Positions 17,101 to 26,008 are shown, counted from the first letter of the stretch. The stretch: DNA of 64,000 nt from Candidatus Desulfofervidus auxilii (GCF_001577525.1 NZ_CP013015.1:2406656-2470655); one strand, 5' to 3'. Made by a program: numbers and translations. The notes: a model not told the origin generated them from the letters alone.

Positions 17101-20100
17101 GTCGTATCTGTGTTATCTATGCCTGCTCTCCCATTTGTTTCAATTGTTCCTATGACAACCGGGTTTAATGGATCTGTAATGTCAAGTGCTGTCAGGGTTA
17201 CATTACCTGATAAACGCCAAAGAGGATAGAGGGGAGGAAGTATGCGCCCTGACCAGCCGCCGGTATTACCCACCACAAGGGCCAGATTCCCTTGAATGCC
17301 TATACCGGTGGCATGTACTGTGTTTGGTATCTGCACTTCCTTAAGAATCTCGAGACTTGCGGGATTCGACGTATCCACGACCAAGATACGTCCATACCCG
17401 GATGGATTGCTGCCCTCAGATGTAGTAGTAGCGACCAGGATGATATTGTCGTTGACTGCGGCGGCCTGCCATACATTGAAGTCTCCACTTCCCATCTCTA
17501 ATTGTCCAGTATCCGGATCTACTCGAGTACCGAAGAGAGCATCAAGAAAACGAGGATTCTCCATGTCATTAAAATCAAACGAGAGGAAGTCGCCAACTTG
17601 GTCAGTAAGAATTACCCAAAGCCAGAAATAAACCCCCCTCATTGTCACAAAGCCTGTATTTCCATTAAAAAAGAGATCTCCAAGAAAATGAAAGTTTGCG
17701 CTTGTATTGGTAATGAGGGTGGGCTGGAGTGGGTCGGCTAAATCATAAACAAGGATCTGAAAGGGATCCGAGCCAAATTGTTGTTGCCACATCACAACAA
17801 GATGATTGTCTATAATGCGACAAAAAGATTTGAACACACCACTAATATTGATCAAGTTATCGGCAAAGGTGTTGACAATCTGGGCGTCCGTAGGATCGCT
17901 GATGTCGATGATAGCAATATTTTCCGAGCCACAGACATAAGCCAAGTTGTCTTTGATAGCCACGCTGGCAGCGATGCCATCCGTATCTACTTGGTCTAGA
18001 AGGACAAATTGCTGATCCGAAAAATCGACCAAGCTACTAATATCTAAAGTGGTAGTAACTGTCTCCTGGCAAGGTGGCACGGCCTCGGGAGTCACTGCCA
18101 TTTCAGCTGTTATTGGTAAACCGATGAGCAGGCTCCCTTGACCTACTGCACCAGGTATGGGTTGGCCATCCAGATCAGCAACGGTAACTTCCAGAGTATG
18201 GCTTCCAGATTCAAAATCTGTAGTGTCGAGAATACCAAGATCTACGGTGTCCAAGGATGAAAGTGCAGTAAGTTCTACTTCTTCTGGCACAGAGGTAAAG
18301 ATAATCGCACCCATTGGGTTCTTAACCACGTAAGATACCCGAACGAGACGATTTTTGTTGACGGCATTAAGTATGCGCGCCAAGATGTGTACCTGATCAC
18401 CAGGGGATGCAAAGGTGGGGTCCGCCTTAACCTCAACGACTTCGACCAATTCCTGTCTAACCGTAAAAGCTCCATGGGCTGTACGGGCAATATCAGGCCT
18501 ATCCGCAATAGAAACAGTGACCGAAAAGTCAAAGGCCTGTAATTCCTCTTCAGCCTGTGTAATGGTTACATAGGCATTGGGCCCATCAGTACTTGGTATG
18601 GATTCGCCAGGGGCAAGCGATACAGACGTGCGATTCAGCTCGCATGTTACATTTGGCGGCATCGTTGACATGCTGAGGTTGTAAGTTGTAGTCTGGCTCC
18701 CTGTATTGCGGATGTATATGTCAAAGCGGGTGGGAGTTTCAGGTAACGCCACTGCACTGTTCGGGGAAAGGGCTACTTCAAATGGATATGCTTCTACTGT
18801 TGACAGGATATTAACAAGGCTTAAAAATAAGTTGCTCAGATTATTCAGGGCATCTTGAATCTCTTCTGGTGTGGTTGCATCAGCAATGTCATCTCTCAAT
18901 GCAGTGAAATCGTCTTTATAAGGAGCCAGGGCAGGACCATTTAGTTGTTCAATGAGACTCTTAAGTAAGGCCACGGTCCTGCCTTGAAAATATTCGTTGC
19001 CCATCTCTTGGCCAAGCTCGGTCATCACCATTCCTAGTTCGTTGAGGGTGCTTCCCAGTTGCGGCCTTCCTGCCTGTCCAGCGGCGAGCGCAGCATCTGC
19101 AGCAGATTGGGCTGCGGGGGCAACCACCTGGATACAAACCCGTGTACTTACTGTCTTTGTTTGGCCGGAAGAGGTGGCAAATGTGGCTCTGATAGTTGCC
19201 CAGAGCAGTGAGTTCAATGGAGCAGTCTCGCTTATATCGAGAGTGAGATCCTGCGAAATGGATTGGCCTATACCGAGTGAGAGGGGGCTTGTAAGGCCGC
19301 TGAGCACCAAACCTGCAGAGGTATCTACTTCTAAGGCAATACCATCAGAAGGTACGTTGCCTACTGAAGTCAGGGTAAGAGTAAGTGGCAACGAACTGCC
19401 AGGAGTTGCGCTGGTGAAGGGCAAATCAGTGGCTATTGTGATCTGGTCCAGCTCTGGCATTACAAATTGTGCATTTGCCACTTTTGTGATAGTTGGATCG
19501 GTAGTACTTGTGACGTTGATGGCAAAGGAAAAAAAGCTTCCAGGAGGATCAATTCCTTCGAGCGGATAAAGTGAAATGCCAACCTCTGCTGTCTCCCCTG
19601 GCGGCACGGTTACTTCCGATAAGCTGAGGCAGGTGGTAAATCCAGGGGGTTCTTGTGATATGGCCACAGAAAAGGTGTCTTCAGTGGGGCCAGTGTTCTG
19701 TATCTGAACCCTGAAGGTGGAAGGGATGTCCACACCGTCCAATTGCACGCTCAGCAGTTCATCCTGAACAATTTGCACATTGACGCCAGGCTGCTCCCCT
19801 GGGGTTACAGGGGGCAGGTCACCTGGAATGCCAAACATGATGCCATTTGCAGGAGGATCCACAAGGTGTAAGACCTGGAAAAGTGAACCGGTAAGATTGC
19901 ATGCCAGCATCAAGTCTGGCAGTGCAACCAATGCAGCATAGCGTTTCTTCGCATCCTTATCTAATGCGGCCTCCAATGCTTCCAATACCCTTTTCAACAT
20001 GGTGTTGGCTATAGTAGAGATCTCTTGTTTAAAAGCAGTTTCGTCCATGGAAAGCTCAGCAACGAGATTCATGATATGAGGCACTCTTTCTAAGATCGTA

Positions 20101-22109
20101 TATGTAACGCTAGTTGCCTGCTTTAAGAGCTTTGCTGTCTCACATGCCACCTCTGCAAAATGGGTCCATTCTGTCAGCGCCGTGTGTTCTCCATTTTCTG
20201 CAACATCCTTGATAACACCTGTATCAGGATCGTATTCAAACCAGCTCACGGTTTGCATCTCGCCCACCTGAACATTGCCCTGAGGGACGACTATAAGCTT
20301 TCCTTGGGAGATTGCCTGCTGGATACGGATTCTTGCTTCCTCTGAGAGATTAAGCATATTGACAAGACTTGCATTTTCCTTACCAAGCGTGACTAGGTAA
20401 GCCCCTTGGTTCTCAGCAGCCTCAAACACCCTTGCTATGCTATAAGGTTCTGTATAAAAATCCTCATCATGGACATCCAATATCTCCACAACCTCACTCT
20501 CAACCGTGCTTTCCAGTAGCCCTATTACAAGATAAAAGCGAGACAACATATCCTTGACCTGTCCGGTAGAAGGCACCGCTCTTATATTGTCTTTGCAAAG
20601 GTCTATGGACAACTGGAGCGACACTCTATCGTCCACGTTAGTGGCCCTGTTGGAGGCCACTATGATCCGAGGGGTGTCAAGGTATGACTTGACAAGGCCT
20701 ATGGTTGTCATTTGCTGGACGACAATATGTGACAGGTTCGTAAATATCAGGGCAGATAGCTGGGTTAAGATCCTCATAATATTTTGGTCTACCTCAAGCA
20801 TTCTGTCCAAGAGTTCCTGCTCTGTTGCGTCTAAGGACTCAGGGTCGGCCTCTTGAAGGAGTTCAAACAGATCTGCAGCATAATTCTGGAGGTCTTGGCC
20901 TTCATTCAATAGCACACAGAGAGCCTCTGGATTGGACAGGCCAGATTCCACACTGATGGTTACTGTATCAAAAGGACTAATGGCGGGTTGTTGGCCGGAT
21001 GTCATGCTCAGCTCTATAGGACTCCCGTTTTGGCGATTGACAAATCCGATCCGGTCAATCAATGTCCTTTCGTATGTCTCTGTCCCTCTGCCTGGGGTGA
21101 TTACGTCGATCTCCAGGAACAACCCAGTCAAGAACTGGCTTCCCATCGGGAAATTGGTCAAGTATTCCTGATAGTCCTCACCACGGATGATAGAATCATC
21201 CGAGATGTCACCGTCGATCTGTCCGATGAGGATATAAGGAGAATACGTATGAGTGACTGTTCCAAAGACCAGAGAAGGGGGAGAGAAAGAGTTCACGAAG
21301 TGACCGATTGACAACGGCCGCCCAACTAGCTCCACGGTATTAAAGGTTACATTTAGAGGAGTCTTGATCTCAAGGGGTATGTTAGGGAAACTGCTCCTAA
21401 GCTCTGCTTTGAGCCGTACAGTTACCTTGTGCCGCAAATTATCCGGCACCTCGGCAAACCTACTTTCAGCAGTTGCAAATGTGTTGCCAATCTCTGCTCC
21501 CGTGAATGTCGGGTCTGCAGCTCTGAAACCACTGCCATCATCAAATTCCACCCAGTAGTGCTCTTTCGTCTCTTCAAGAAGACGGGGATCATTGGCTGGA
21601 TCAGCCCGTTCGGCATCTGCTGGCACACACCCTACAACTCGCAGTATCGGCGGAAACATCGAGAGGATCAATTGCTGGGCCTGGGCTGTATCAAGCGTAC
21701 CATGTACATACCGTGCTGGTATACCGGATGTACGGAGGAGTGCAACTAATAAACTAGCTTGATCCAGTGCATTACCCGCTTTGGTCCACAGAGTGCCCCG
21801 GGCACCTCGCAGGGATCCTTTATAAGATTCGTAACCAATCTCATCGCGGACAAACTGAAAGATCCGTGTGGGATCATGACCCAGCTCTGCAGCCTTATCC
21901 AGCACATAAGGATCTGTTGTATCAGCATCAGGAGTAGGCCTGAGTAGATCGTCCTCTGGCTCTTGTGCGTAAGCCGCGGCCGGCCCAAACTCCAAGGAAA
22001 TCTCAGACATAGGCAGGTAATGTGCCGTGGGTAATATAGTTTGATAGAAAAGTAGAAAAGCGACTAAAAGGCATAAATTCTTAAACCAAATGGCTTTCGT
22101 CAACTTCAT
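14163..22109 (-). CDS. Giant secreted multidomain protein with C-terminal dockerin
   Basis: 2648 residues. A signal or anchor segment (FKNLCLLVAFLLFYQTILP) ends near AAAYAQEPEDD at about residue 50. Residues 75-205 are transglutaminase-like (GNALDQASLLVALLRTSGIP, then EHYWVEF with His184 and ADPTF with Asp199), but the usual Cys after GN is Ala114. A helical part (about 440-790) and many Ig-like/CARDB/NEW3-type modules (VPPGETAEVGISLYP, SLAPGESIPS) follow. Residues ~1370-1750 contain LVIVD-type propeller repeats (AIIDISDPTD, LVVDTSNPASL). More Ig-like modules, three PKD domains (PVANAGPDQ, NAYAGEDQ, NANAGEDK; about 2290-2580) and a type I dockerin (DLDCDSDVDRDDIDIIL, DIDGDGTITVLDARK) ending CTRPRCATE complete it. 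Sampled GC is near 50 percent against about a third in flanking genes, suggesting transfer. A c-di-GMP-I riboswitch lies upstream. Extracellular scaffold or adhesin role is inferred. Confidence 0.9.
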   Translation of the reverse strand: MKLTKAIWFKNLCLLVAFLLFYQTILPTAHYLPMSEISLEFGPAAAYAQEPEDDLLRPTPDADTTDPYVLDKAAELGHDPTRIFQFVRDEIGYESYKGSLRGARGTLWTKAGNALDQASLLVALLRTSGIPARYVHGTLDTAQAQQLILSMFPPILRVVGCVPADAERADPANDPRLLEETKEHYWVEFDDGSGFRAADPTFTGAEIGNTFATAESRFAEVPDNLRHKVTVRLKAELRSSFPNIPLEIKTPLNVTFNTVELVGRPLSIGHFVNSFSPPSLVFGTVTHTYSPYILIGQIDGDISDDSIIRGEDYQEYLTNFPMGSQFLTGLFLEIDVITPGRGTETYERTLIDRIGFVNRQNGSPIELSMTSGQQPAISPFDTVTISVESGLSNPEALCVLLNEGQDLQNYAADLFELLQEADPESLDATEQELLDRMLEVDQNIMRILTQLSALIFTNLSHIVVQQMTTIGLVKSYLDTPRIIVASNRATNVDDRVSLQLSIDLCKDNIRAVPSTGQVKDMLSRFYLVIGLLESTVESEVVEILDVHDEDFYTEPYSIARVFEAAENQGAYLVTLGKENASLVNMLNLSEEARIRIQQAISQGKLIVVPQGNVQVGEMQTVSWFEYDPDTGVIKDVAENGEHTALTEWTHFAEVACETAKLLKQATSVTYTILERVPHIMNLVAELSMDETAFKQEISTIANTMLKRVLEALEAALDKDAKKRYAALVALPDLMLACNLTGSLFQVLHLVDPPANGIMFGIPGDLPPVTPGEQPGVNVQIVQDELLSVQLDGVDIPSTFRVQIQNTGPTEDTFSVAISQEPPGFTTCLSLSEVTVPPGETAEVGISLYPLEGIDPPGSFFSFAINVTSTTDPTITKVANAQFVMPELDQITIATDLPFTSATPGSSLPLTLTLTSVGNVPSDGIALEVDTSAGLVLSGLTSPLSLGIGQSISQDLTLDISETAPLNSLLWATIRATFATSSGQTKTVSTRVCIQVVAPAAQSAADAALAAGQAGRPQLGSTLNELGMVMTELGQEMGNEYFQGRTVALLKSLIEQLNGPALAPYKDDFTALRDDIADATTPEEIQDALNNLSNLFLSLVNILSTVEAYPFEVALSPNSAVALPETPTRFDIYIRNTGSQTTTYNLSMSTMPPNVTCELNRTSVSLAPGESIPSTDGPNAYVTITQAEEELQAFDFSVTVSIADRPDIARTAHGAFTVRQELVEVVEVKADPTFASPGDQVHILARILNAVNKNRLVRVSYVVKNPMGAIIFTSVPEEVELTALSSLDTVDLGILDTTDFESGSHTLEVTVADLDGQPIPGAVGQGSLLIGLPITAEMAVTPEAVPPCQETVTTTLDISSLVDFSDQQFVLLDQVDTDGIAASVAIKDNLAYVCGSENIAIIDISDPTDAQIVNTFADNLINISGVFKSFCRIIDNHLVVMWQQQFGSDPFQILVYDLADPLQPTLITNTSANFHFLGDLFFNGNTGFVTMRGVYFWLWVILTDQVGDFLSFDFNDMENPRFLDALFGTRVDPDTGQLEMGSGDFNVWQAAAVNDNIILVATTTSEGSNPSGYGRILVVDTSNPASLEILKEVQIPNTVHATGIGIQGNLALVVGNTGGWSGRILPPLYPLWRLSGNVTLTALDITDPLNPVVIGTIETNGRAGIDNTDTTVDTRSDTTVTPMGDGFFAVSGIALDDEPVLMVVDATDPQNLSFITLAVPGIIEEVNIQDNLLFVPSSAGLSIYDLSGMIGARVTAQVIIPKGNGLELVPGSFNIEPVEIISGDEFDTLVWEFLLGAEGTSKTLTWQSTVNNMQPGEARDITLGATIDFTMPSGDSGQIELPAMEVLSEQILTLDPHTQTVLPGGNAEYTLTVKNPTESALTYNLSVQGVPQDWVDIVPSVAVPAYGTGEIVLTLRSDPSAIESENGFVVTARADTCPTGFVHGSLILEGSFLGEDVESVTRGVVLSITPSQATAGQATSAEYVVRITNTGSMTDNFSLSVASPAGFSSSLDQQVVEVPPGINNFREVLLTVSPPQGAPPGIQVFTVTAVSTTDTSVSGQGSGMVTVVQNGVNVVLNPASGVAGSTFQLTVINTGQVEDTFDLTLGGPAGVISTLETESVTLAPGTSQEVTITIGAIDFAFPGALDLVAIATSRGNTAITDSATAHVIIEATQGIGVSFDPAVVELAAPGSAAFLLTVHNTGNTEDAYTAEVTEISGPVTANFDGLYGQATQTISTFRLPGLATGIILLNASLDAYGEGTVTVGVTSLSNPLVHASATALLRAGEAPPPNCPPVANAGPDQNMKTGTGVTLDASNSFDPDGDIITFEWSLESKPPNSTLADLDIWGRTTPNPSITPDMDGIYVFKLVVSDGRLESEPDYVEIRATIPNVPPNAYAGEDQTAYIGNGVTLNGRGSNDPDDGPGFLAYLWTFKELPAKSTLEDGDIIDADQVQANFIPDAVGTYVLNLRVYDGEDSDDDEMVVTASYRNVPPNANAGEDKNISLGDEVVLDGTSSNDPDDGPEELSFIWTFVFLPDESILTNGDIIDADTVTPRFRPDVAGTYILRLEVFDGEKKDFDNVMISVSSAPTCLLCDLDCDSDVDRDDIDIILTYRNQPSTECPDCDIDGDGTITVLDARKCVLRCTRPRCATE

Positions 22110-22244
22110 AAGCTGTACTCCTTTTTATAAAAATTTCTTTATAAAAAAGCTGACTACCTTGTTTCTGAATCTCTGTAAAGCAGCCAATAAACTATCTCAC
22201 TTTAAATAGAATAAAAAAACCAGGTCACCAATGTTTCCGCTTTT

Positions 22245-22389
22245 TTTGGCAACCCGGCTAACTTAAAAATAATAAATAGCAATCAGCAATTAGTTATTTT
22301 CATCAATCACTAGCCACCATCTGCCGTTTTTTAAGTTCCGTGGCTTTCCGTCTCTACCTCACGGTAGATTTGGCTTTTTCCAAAGCAAG
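22245..22389 (-). ncRNA. Cyclic di-GMP-I (GEMM-I) riboswitch
   Basis: Read on the minus strand, the GEMM-I landmarks appear in order. AAAGCCAAA is followed by a stem TCTACC/GGTAGA closed by a GTGA (GNRA) tetraloop, then GACGGAAAGCCACGG, a second variable stem, and AGCCGGGTTGCC. A closing P1 can form from TTTGG and CCAAA. The two bases corresponding to the G21-C46 pair of the Vc2 aptamer are C and G, a compensatory change, and the G20 equivalent is G, favouring c-di-GMP over cGAMP. It ends about 135 bases before the start of the giant dockerin gene, so it probably controls that gene. A candidate expression platform (T-run near 22211-22219) is not a clear terminator. Confidence 0.85.
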
Positions 22390-22435
22390 ATATGTATTTG
22401 TTAATCAGCTCATTTTAACTTCCTAAATTACTATT

Positions 22436-22987
22436 CTAAAATATTTCATCTAATTTTATTTTTATCCCTTTAAGGACTAAAGATTCTAAGATATCTGTTT
22501 TTTTATAAATTTTTACTGTCTCAAGACCACTTTCTTTTAAACTCATAACTTCAATCTCTTTCTTCTCAAGGTCTACTAACCAATACTCCTTTACTTCATA
22601 TTTGCTATAAAGCTTTCTCTTTATGACCCTATCTCTATATTCAGAAGTAGGTGAGATAATCTCAACAATAAGGTCAGGTGCACCCTGAATATTTTTCTCT
22701 GTTATAATATTTAGTCTTTCTTTGGAGATAAACATAATATCTGGCTGAACTACATCTATCTCTGAAAGGACTACATCTAAAGGGGCAAGATAAACCTCTC
22801 CTATGCCTTTTTTGTCAACAAATTCACACAATCTTAAATATAAATTTCCTAAAACCATTTGATGGTGTGGCACTGGCGATGGAACCATATGAACCTCCCC
22901 ATCAATAATCTCATACCTCTTGTCCTCGGGAAAGTGAAGATAATCTTCGTATGTGAACTTTATAGGCTTTTTCACTGCTGTATCCAT
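22436..22987 (-). CDS. Uma2 family putative nuclease, copy 2
   Basis: 183 residues, near-identical in protein and DNA to the gene at 12689-13240, with the same Uma2/DUF820 motifs (VQPDIMFIS, PDLIVEIISPTSEYRDR, KEYWLVD). It lies downstream, on the same strand, of the propeller-dockerin gene and is separated from it by about 80 bp plus the ACGT repeat. The first copy lies in the same relation to the giant dockerin gene. So each intact dockerin gene is followed by ACGT repeat then Uma2. Whether this reflects one duplication event or a mobile unit cannot be settled here. Confidence 0.9.
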   Translation of the reverse strand: MDTAVKKPIKFTYEDYLHFPEDKRYEIIDGEVHMVPSPVPHHQMVLGNLYLRLCEFVDKKGIGEVYLAPLDVVLSEIDVVQPDIMFISKERLNIITEKNIQGAPDLIVEIISPTSEYRDRVIKRKLYSKYEVKEYWLVDLEKKEIEVMSLKESGLETVKIYKKTDILESLVLKGIKIKLDEIF

Positions 22988-23069
22988 TTTGGCCCCCTTA
23001 TAAATCTTGGAAGACTAAACATAAGTTATCATGAAATATCATCACTAGCAAGATACCACAAAATTCGTA

Positions 23070-23117
23070 TTCTTTTTACGTTCACACGTTCTAACGTTTA
23101 CACGTTTTTAACGTTTA
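23070..23117. repeat. ACGT-rich tandem octamer repeat, copy 3
   Basis: Same unit as the copies at 13324, 14118 and 27192. It overlaps the stop codon end of the propeller-dockerin gene, joining that gene to the duplicated Uma2 block. Confidence 0.85.
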
Positions 23118-25940
23118 CTCACAGGCACACCTTGGCCTAGTACAAAGAAGCACTAATTTCCTTGCATCAAGCACAGTGATTACTCCATCGCCATCTATAT
23201 CACACTTTGGGCATGCACTTGCAGGCTGGTTGCGGTAGGTAAGAAGGATGTTTAGGTCATCTAAATCGACATCACCATCGCCATCTAGGTCGCCCTGAAC
23301 AGTTACTTTTCTAACACCCAATTGAAAAATAGAGAAATGGGTTACATCAATCATAATCAACATGTTCTCTTCATCAACTGTTTTTGGGCCTTCTACCAAT
23401 TCCCAAGTTAAAGTAGTTGTGTTAAAAGTATAAACATCTAATTCCTGTGGGTCACTCACACCTGCATTTTCTAAGTCCTCCTCTGTGTATGGGAGTTTTA
23501 TAGTTACAGGTTTATTAAACACAAGGCCTTCTGGCCCAAAATGTACTGGCAAACCAATGCCTATAATATCTTCGGGAAATGGAGGGATTTCCTCTACAAG
23601 CTCACTGATGGCAATAATGGTATTTTCTGATAGGGCATCTGCAGGGATTTCAACTTGGGCCCCTAGAATCTCACTTGATGTATCTGTCACCAAGACAGTT
23701 CCACCATCAGAGCCAACGGTTTCCCATCCAACTGTTTTTAGTGAATAGGGAAATGATGTAAGGTTACTATCAAGCTTTGATACAAAAACATCCAGCCCAC
23801 CATTATAGCTTTCATCATAAGCACCAGGGGTTGTGGGATAGTCAGGAGACCGTGTCCTACCAGTTATATATACATTTCCACCTCCATCAAGGGCAATGGA
23901 ATAGCCATAATCCGAGTTACTTCCACCACCAATGAATGTGCTTGCCAAAAGATTGCTTAAACTACTATCAAGCTTTGATACAAAAACATCATAATAATCA
24001 TTATCATAATCAGTATCATTATAGCTTTCATTATAAGCACCAGGGGTTGTGGGATAGTCAGGAGAATTTGTCCAACCAGTTACATATACATTTCCACCTC
24101 CATCAAGGGCAATGGAATAGCCATAATCAGAAGAACTTCCACCAATGAATGTGCTTGCCAAAAGATTGCTTAAACTACTATCAAGCTTTGATACAAAAAC
24201 ATCACCATTATTATGGCTTTCATCATAAGCACCAGGAGTTGTGGGATAGTTAGAAGAGGATGTCCCACCAGTTATATATACATTTCCACCTCCGTCAAGG
24301 GCAATGGAATGGCCACAATCATGATAAATTCCACCAATGAATGTGCTTGCCAAAAGATTGCTTAAACTACTATCAAGCTTTGATACAAAAACATCATAAT
24401 AACCTCTACCATTATGGCTTCTATCATAAGCACCTGAAGTTGTGGGATAGTCAGAAGAGGATGTATAACCAGTTACATATACATTTCCACCTCCATCAAG
24501 GGCAATGGAATAGCCATAATCACCAATAATTCCACCAATGAATGTGCTTGCCAAAAGACTGCTTAAACTACTATCAAGCTTTGATACAAAAACATCATCA
24601 TAACCATTATGGCTTTCATCATAAGCACCTGAAGTTGTGGGATAGTTAGAAGATTGTGTCCCACCAGTTATATATACATTTCCACCTCCATCAAGGGCAA
24701 TGGAATAGCCATAATCATTAAAAATTCCACCAATGAATGTGCTTGCCAAAAGATTGCTTAAACTACTATCAAGCTTTGATACAAAAACATCCAAAGAACC
24801 ATTATAGCTTTCATCATAAGCACCAGGAGTTGTGGGATAGCCAGGAGATGCCCCACCAGTTACATATACATTTCCATCTCCATCAATGGCAATGGAATAG
24901 ACATAATCAGAATAACTTCCACCAATGAATGTGCTTGCCAAAAGACTGCTTAAACTACTGTCAAGCTTTGATACAAAAACATCATAATCCCCCCCATTAT
25001 AGCTTTCATCATAAGCACCTGAGGTTGTGGGATAGTCAGAAGACCGTGTGCTACCAGTTATATATACATTTCCACCTCCATCAAGGGCAATGGAAAGGCC
25101 ATAATAAAAACAATCATCATCACTTCCACCAATGAATGTGCTTGCCAGAAGTGGGTCTATTATAAGCGTCTCTTTTTTGTCATAACTTCCTACCTTAAAG
25201 CCATAAACATATTGCGGATTTGAAAGTAAGGTATAGGCAGCAGCTACCTCAACCCTCTTGCCATTAATCTCCTGATATGCCACTGGCTTTGTAAATTTTA
25301 TAACCCCAAGACCTGTCTCTACCTCAAGCTCTCCATTTTCATTTACCCTTAAACTTTTAGCCCCTTCAATTTTTATTTTAATGCTTTCTGGATTTGCACC
25401 TGCCTTTACATAAAATAGCTTTTCTACATTTTTTCCATAGGCCTTAACCTTTAGCTCTATTCTCTTATATACTTCTCCAAGACTTACCAAATTGTAAGTT
25501 GAAATATCCCTTTTCCAATTTGAAGGGTCCTTTCCCTTGAAGTAACTTACCTTGGTTACTGCCTCTTCTTTTCCTTTTACATTAGAGATAGAAGCCCCAA
25601 CAAGGCTTTCTTTTATTACCCAACCTTTCACCTTCTCTTTTTTCTCAAATTTTGGAAGGGAATAAACCAGCTTTCCATCCTTGGTAACAAAGACAGCCCC
25701 TCCAAAGGTCTTTGCATAATACTTTACACTTTCACCTTTTATTTGACCTTTGTTTTCTATAAATGGAATCTTAAGTGTATAAGCTTTGTTTAGAATCTCT
25801 TTTTTATCTTTTTCTTTTACAACCGACCCTATTGCTGAATAATTAAAGATAAATAAAAGTATGAAAGCTGTAATAGTTGCTTTTTTATAACGTTTTACTA
25901 ACATGGCCAATTTTTCACCCAGCCAAATAATTGACTTCAT
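23115..25940 (-). CDS. Secreted SBBP seven-blade propeller protein with C-terminal dockerin
   Basis: 941 residues. A membrane/signal segment lies at about 20-40 (ATITAFILLFIFNYSAIGS). Residues ~50-260 match the domain that commonly precedes SBBP repeats (IPFIENKGQIKGE, VFVTKDGKLVYSLP). From ~262 to ~720 there are seven SBBP repeats, each with LASTFIGG, YGYSIALDGGGNVYITG, YPTT(S/P)GAYDES and DVFVSKLDSSL, enough for one closed beta-propeller. A ZU5-like domain follows (VTDTSSEILGAQVEIPADAL; HFSIFQLG). Then comes a type I dockerin with two calcium loops (DLDGDGDVDLDDLNILL, DIDGDGVITVLDARKLVLL) and the tail CTRPRCACE. It lies 68 bp downstream of the cohesin-PEP-CTERM gene, so the two are probably one operon and their products natural partners. 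An internal Met at residue 13 is an alternative start. Confidence 0.9.
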   Translation of the reverse strand: MKSIIWLGEKLAMLVKRYKKATITAFILLFIFNYSAIGSVVKEKDKKEILNKAYTLKIPFIENKGQIKGESVKYYAKTFGGAVFVTKDGKLVYSLPKFEKKEKVKGWVIKESLVGASISNVKGKEEAVTKVSYFKGKDPSNWKRDISTYNLVSLGEVYKRIELKVKAYGKNVEKLFYVKAGANPESIKIKIEGAKSLRVNENGELEVETGLGVIKFTKPVAYQEINGKRVEVAAAYTLLSNPQYVYGFKVGSYDKKETLIIDPLLASTFIGGSDDDCFYYGLSIALDGGGNVYITGSTRSSDYPTTSGAYDESYNGGDYDVFVSKLDSSLSSLLASTFIGGSYSDYVYSIAIDGDGNVYVTGGASPGYPTTPGAYDESYNGSLDVFVSKLDSSLSNLLASTFIGGIFNDYGYSIALDGGGNVYITGGTQSSNYPTTSGAYDESHNGYDDVFVSKLDSSLSSLLASTFIGGIIGDYGYSIALDGGGNVYVTGYTSSSDYPTTSGAYDRSHNGRGYYDVFVSKLDSSLSNLLASTFIGGIYHDCGHSIALDGGGNVYITGGTSSSNYPTTPGAYDESHNNGDVFVSKLDSSLSNLLASTFIGGSSSDYGYSIALDGGGNVYVTGWTNSPDYPTTPGAYNESYNDTDYDNDYYDVFVSKLDSSLSNLLASTFIGGGSNSDYGYSIALDGGGNVYITGRTRSPDYPTTPGAYDESYNGGLDVFVSKLDSNLTSFPYSLKTVGWETVGSDGGTVLVTDTSSEILGAQVEIPADALSENTIIAISELVEEIPPFPEDIIGIGLPVHFGPEGLVFNKPVTIKLPYTEEDLENAGVSDPQELDVYTFNTTTLTWELVEGPKTVDEENMLIMIDVTHFSIFQLGVRKVTVQGDLDGDGDVDLDDLNILLTYRNQPASACPKCDIDGDGVITVLDARKLVLLCTRPRCACE
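23760..25150. repeat. Seven coding tandem repeats (SBBP blades)
   Basis: DNA repeats of about 185-215 bp inside the propeller gene. Stretches such as the one reading ccaccaatgaatgtgcttgc recur almost unchanged in each unit, while the segment encoding the variable loop differs. Such near-identity at DNA level implies recent duplication or gene conversion between blades and makes copy number change likely. Confidence 0.85.
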
Positions 25941-26008
25941 AGCATTCCTCCTTAAACTAGTTTATAATGTTTTGTTCAAGAATCTTTCGTCTCTGCTAAA
26001 ATACGCAT

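Noticed and set aside
22205-22240. Possible intrinsic terminator after the riboswitch aptamer (T-run preceded by TGGTGACCTGG).
   Set aside because: No stable GC-rich stem could be drawn before the T-run; the expression platform is left open.
22245-22389. cGAMP (GEMM-Ib) specificity for the riboswitch.
   Set aside because: The base aligned to position 20 is G, not A, so c-di-GMP is the better prediction, though the alignment was made by eye.
23760-25150. Regularly spaced repeats that could suggest a CRISPR array.
   Set aside because: The period is about 200 bp, the repeats are inside a continuous coding frame and encode propeller blades, and no cas genes are near.
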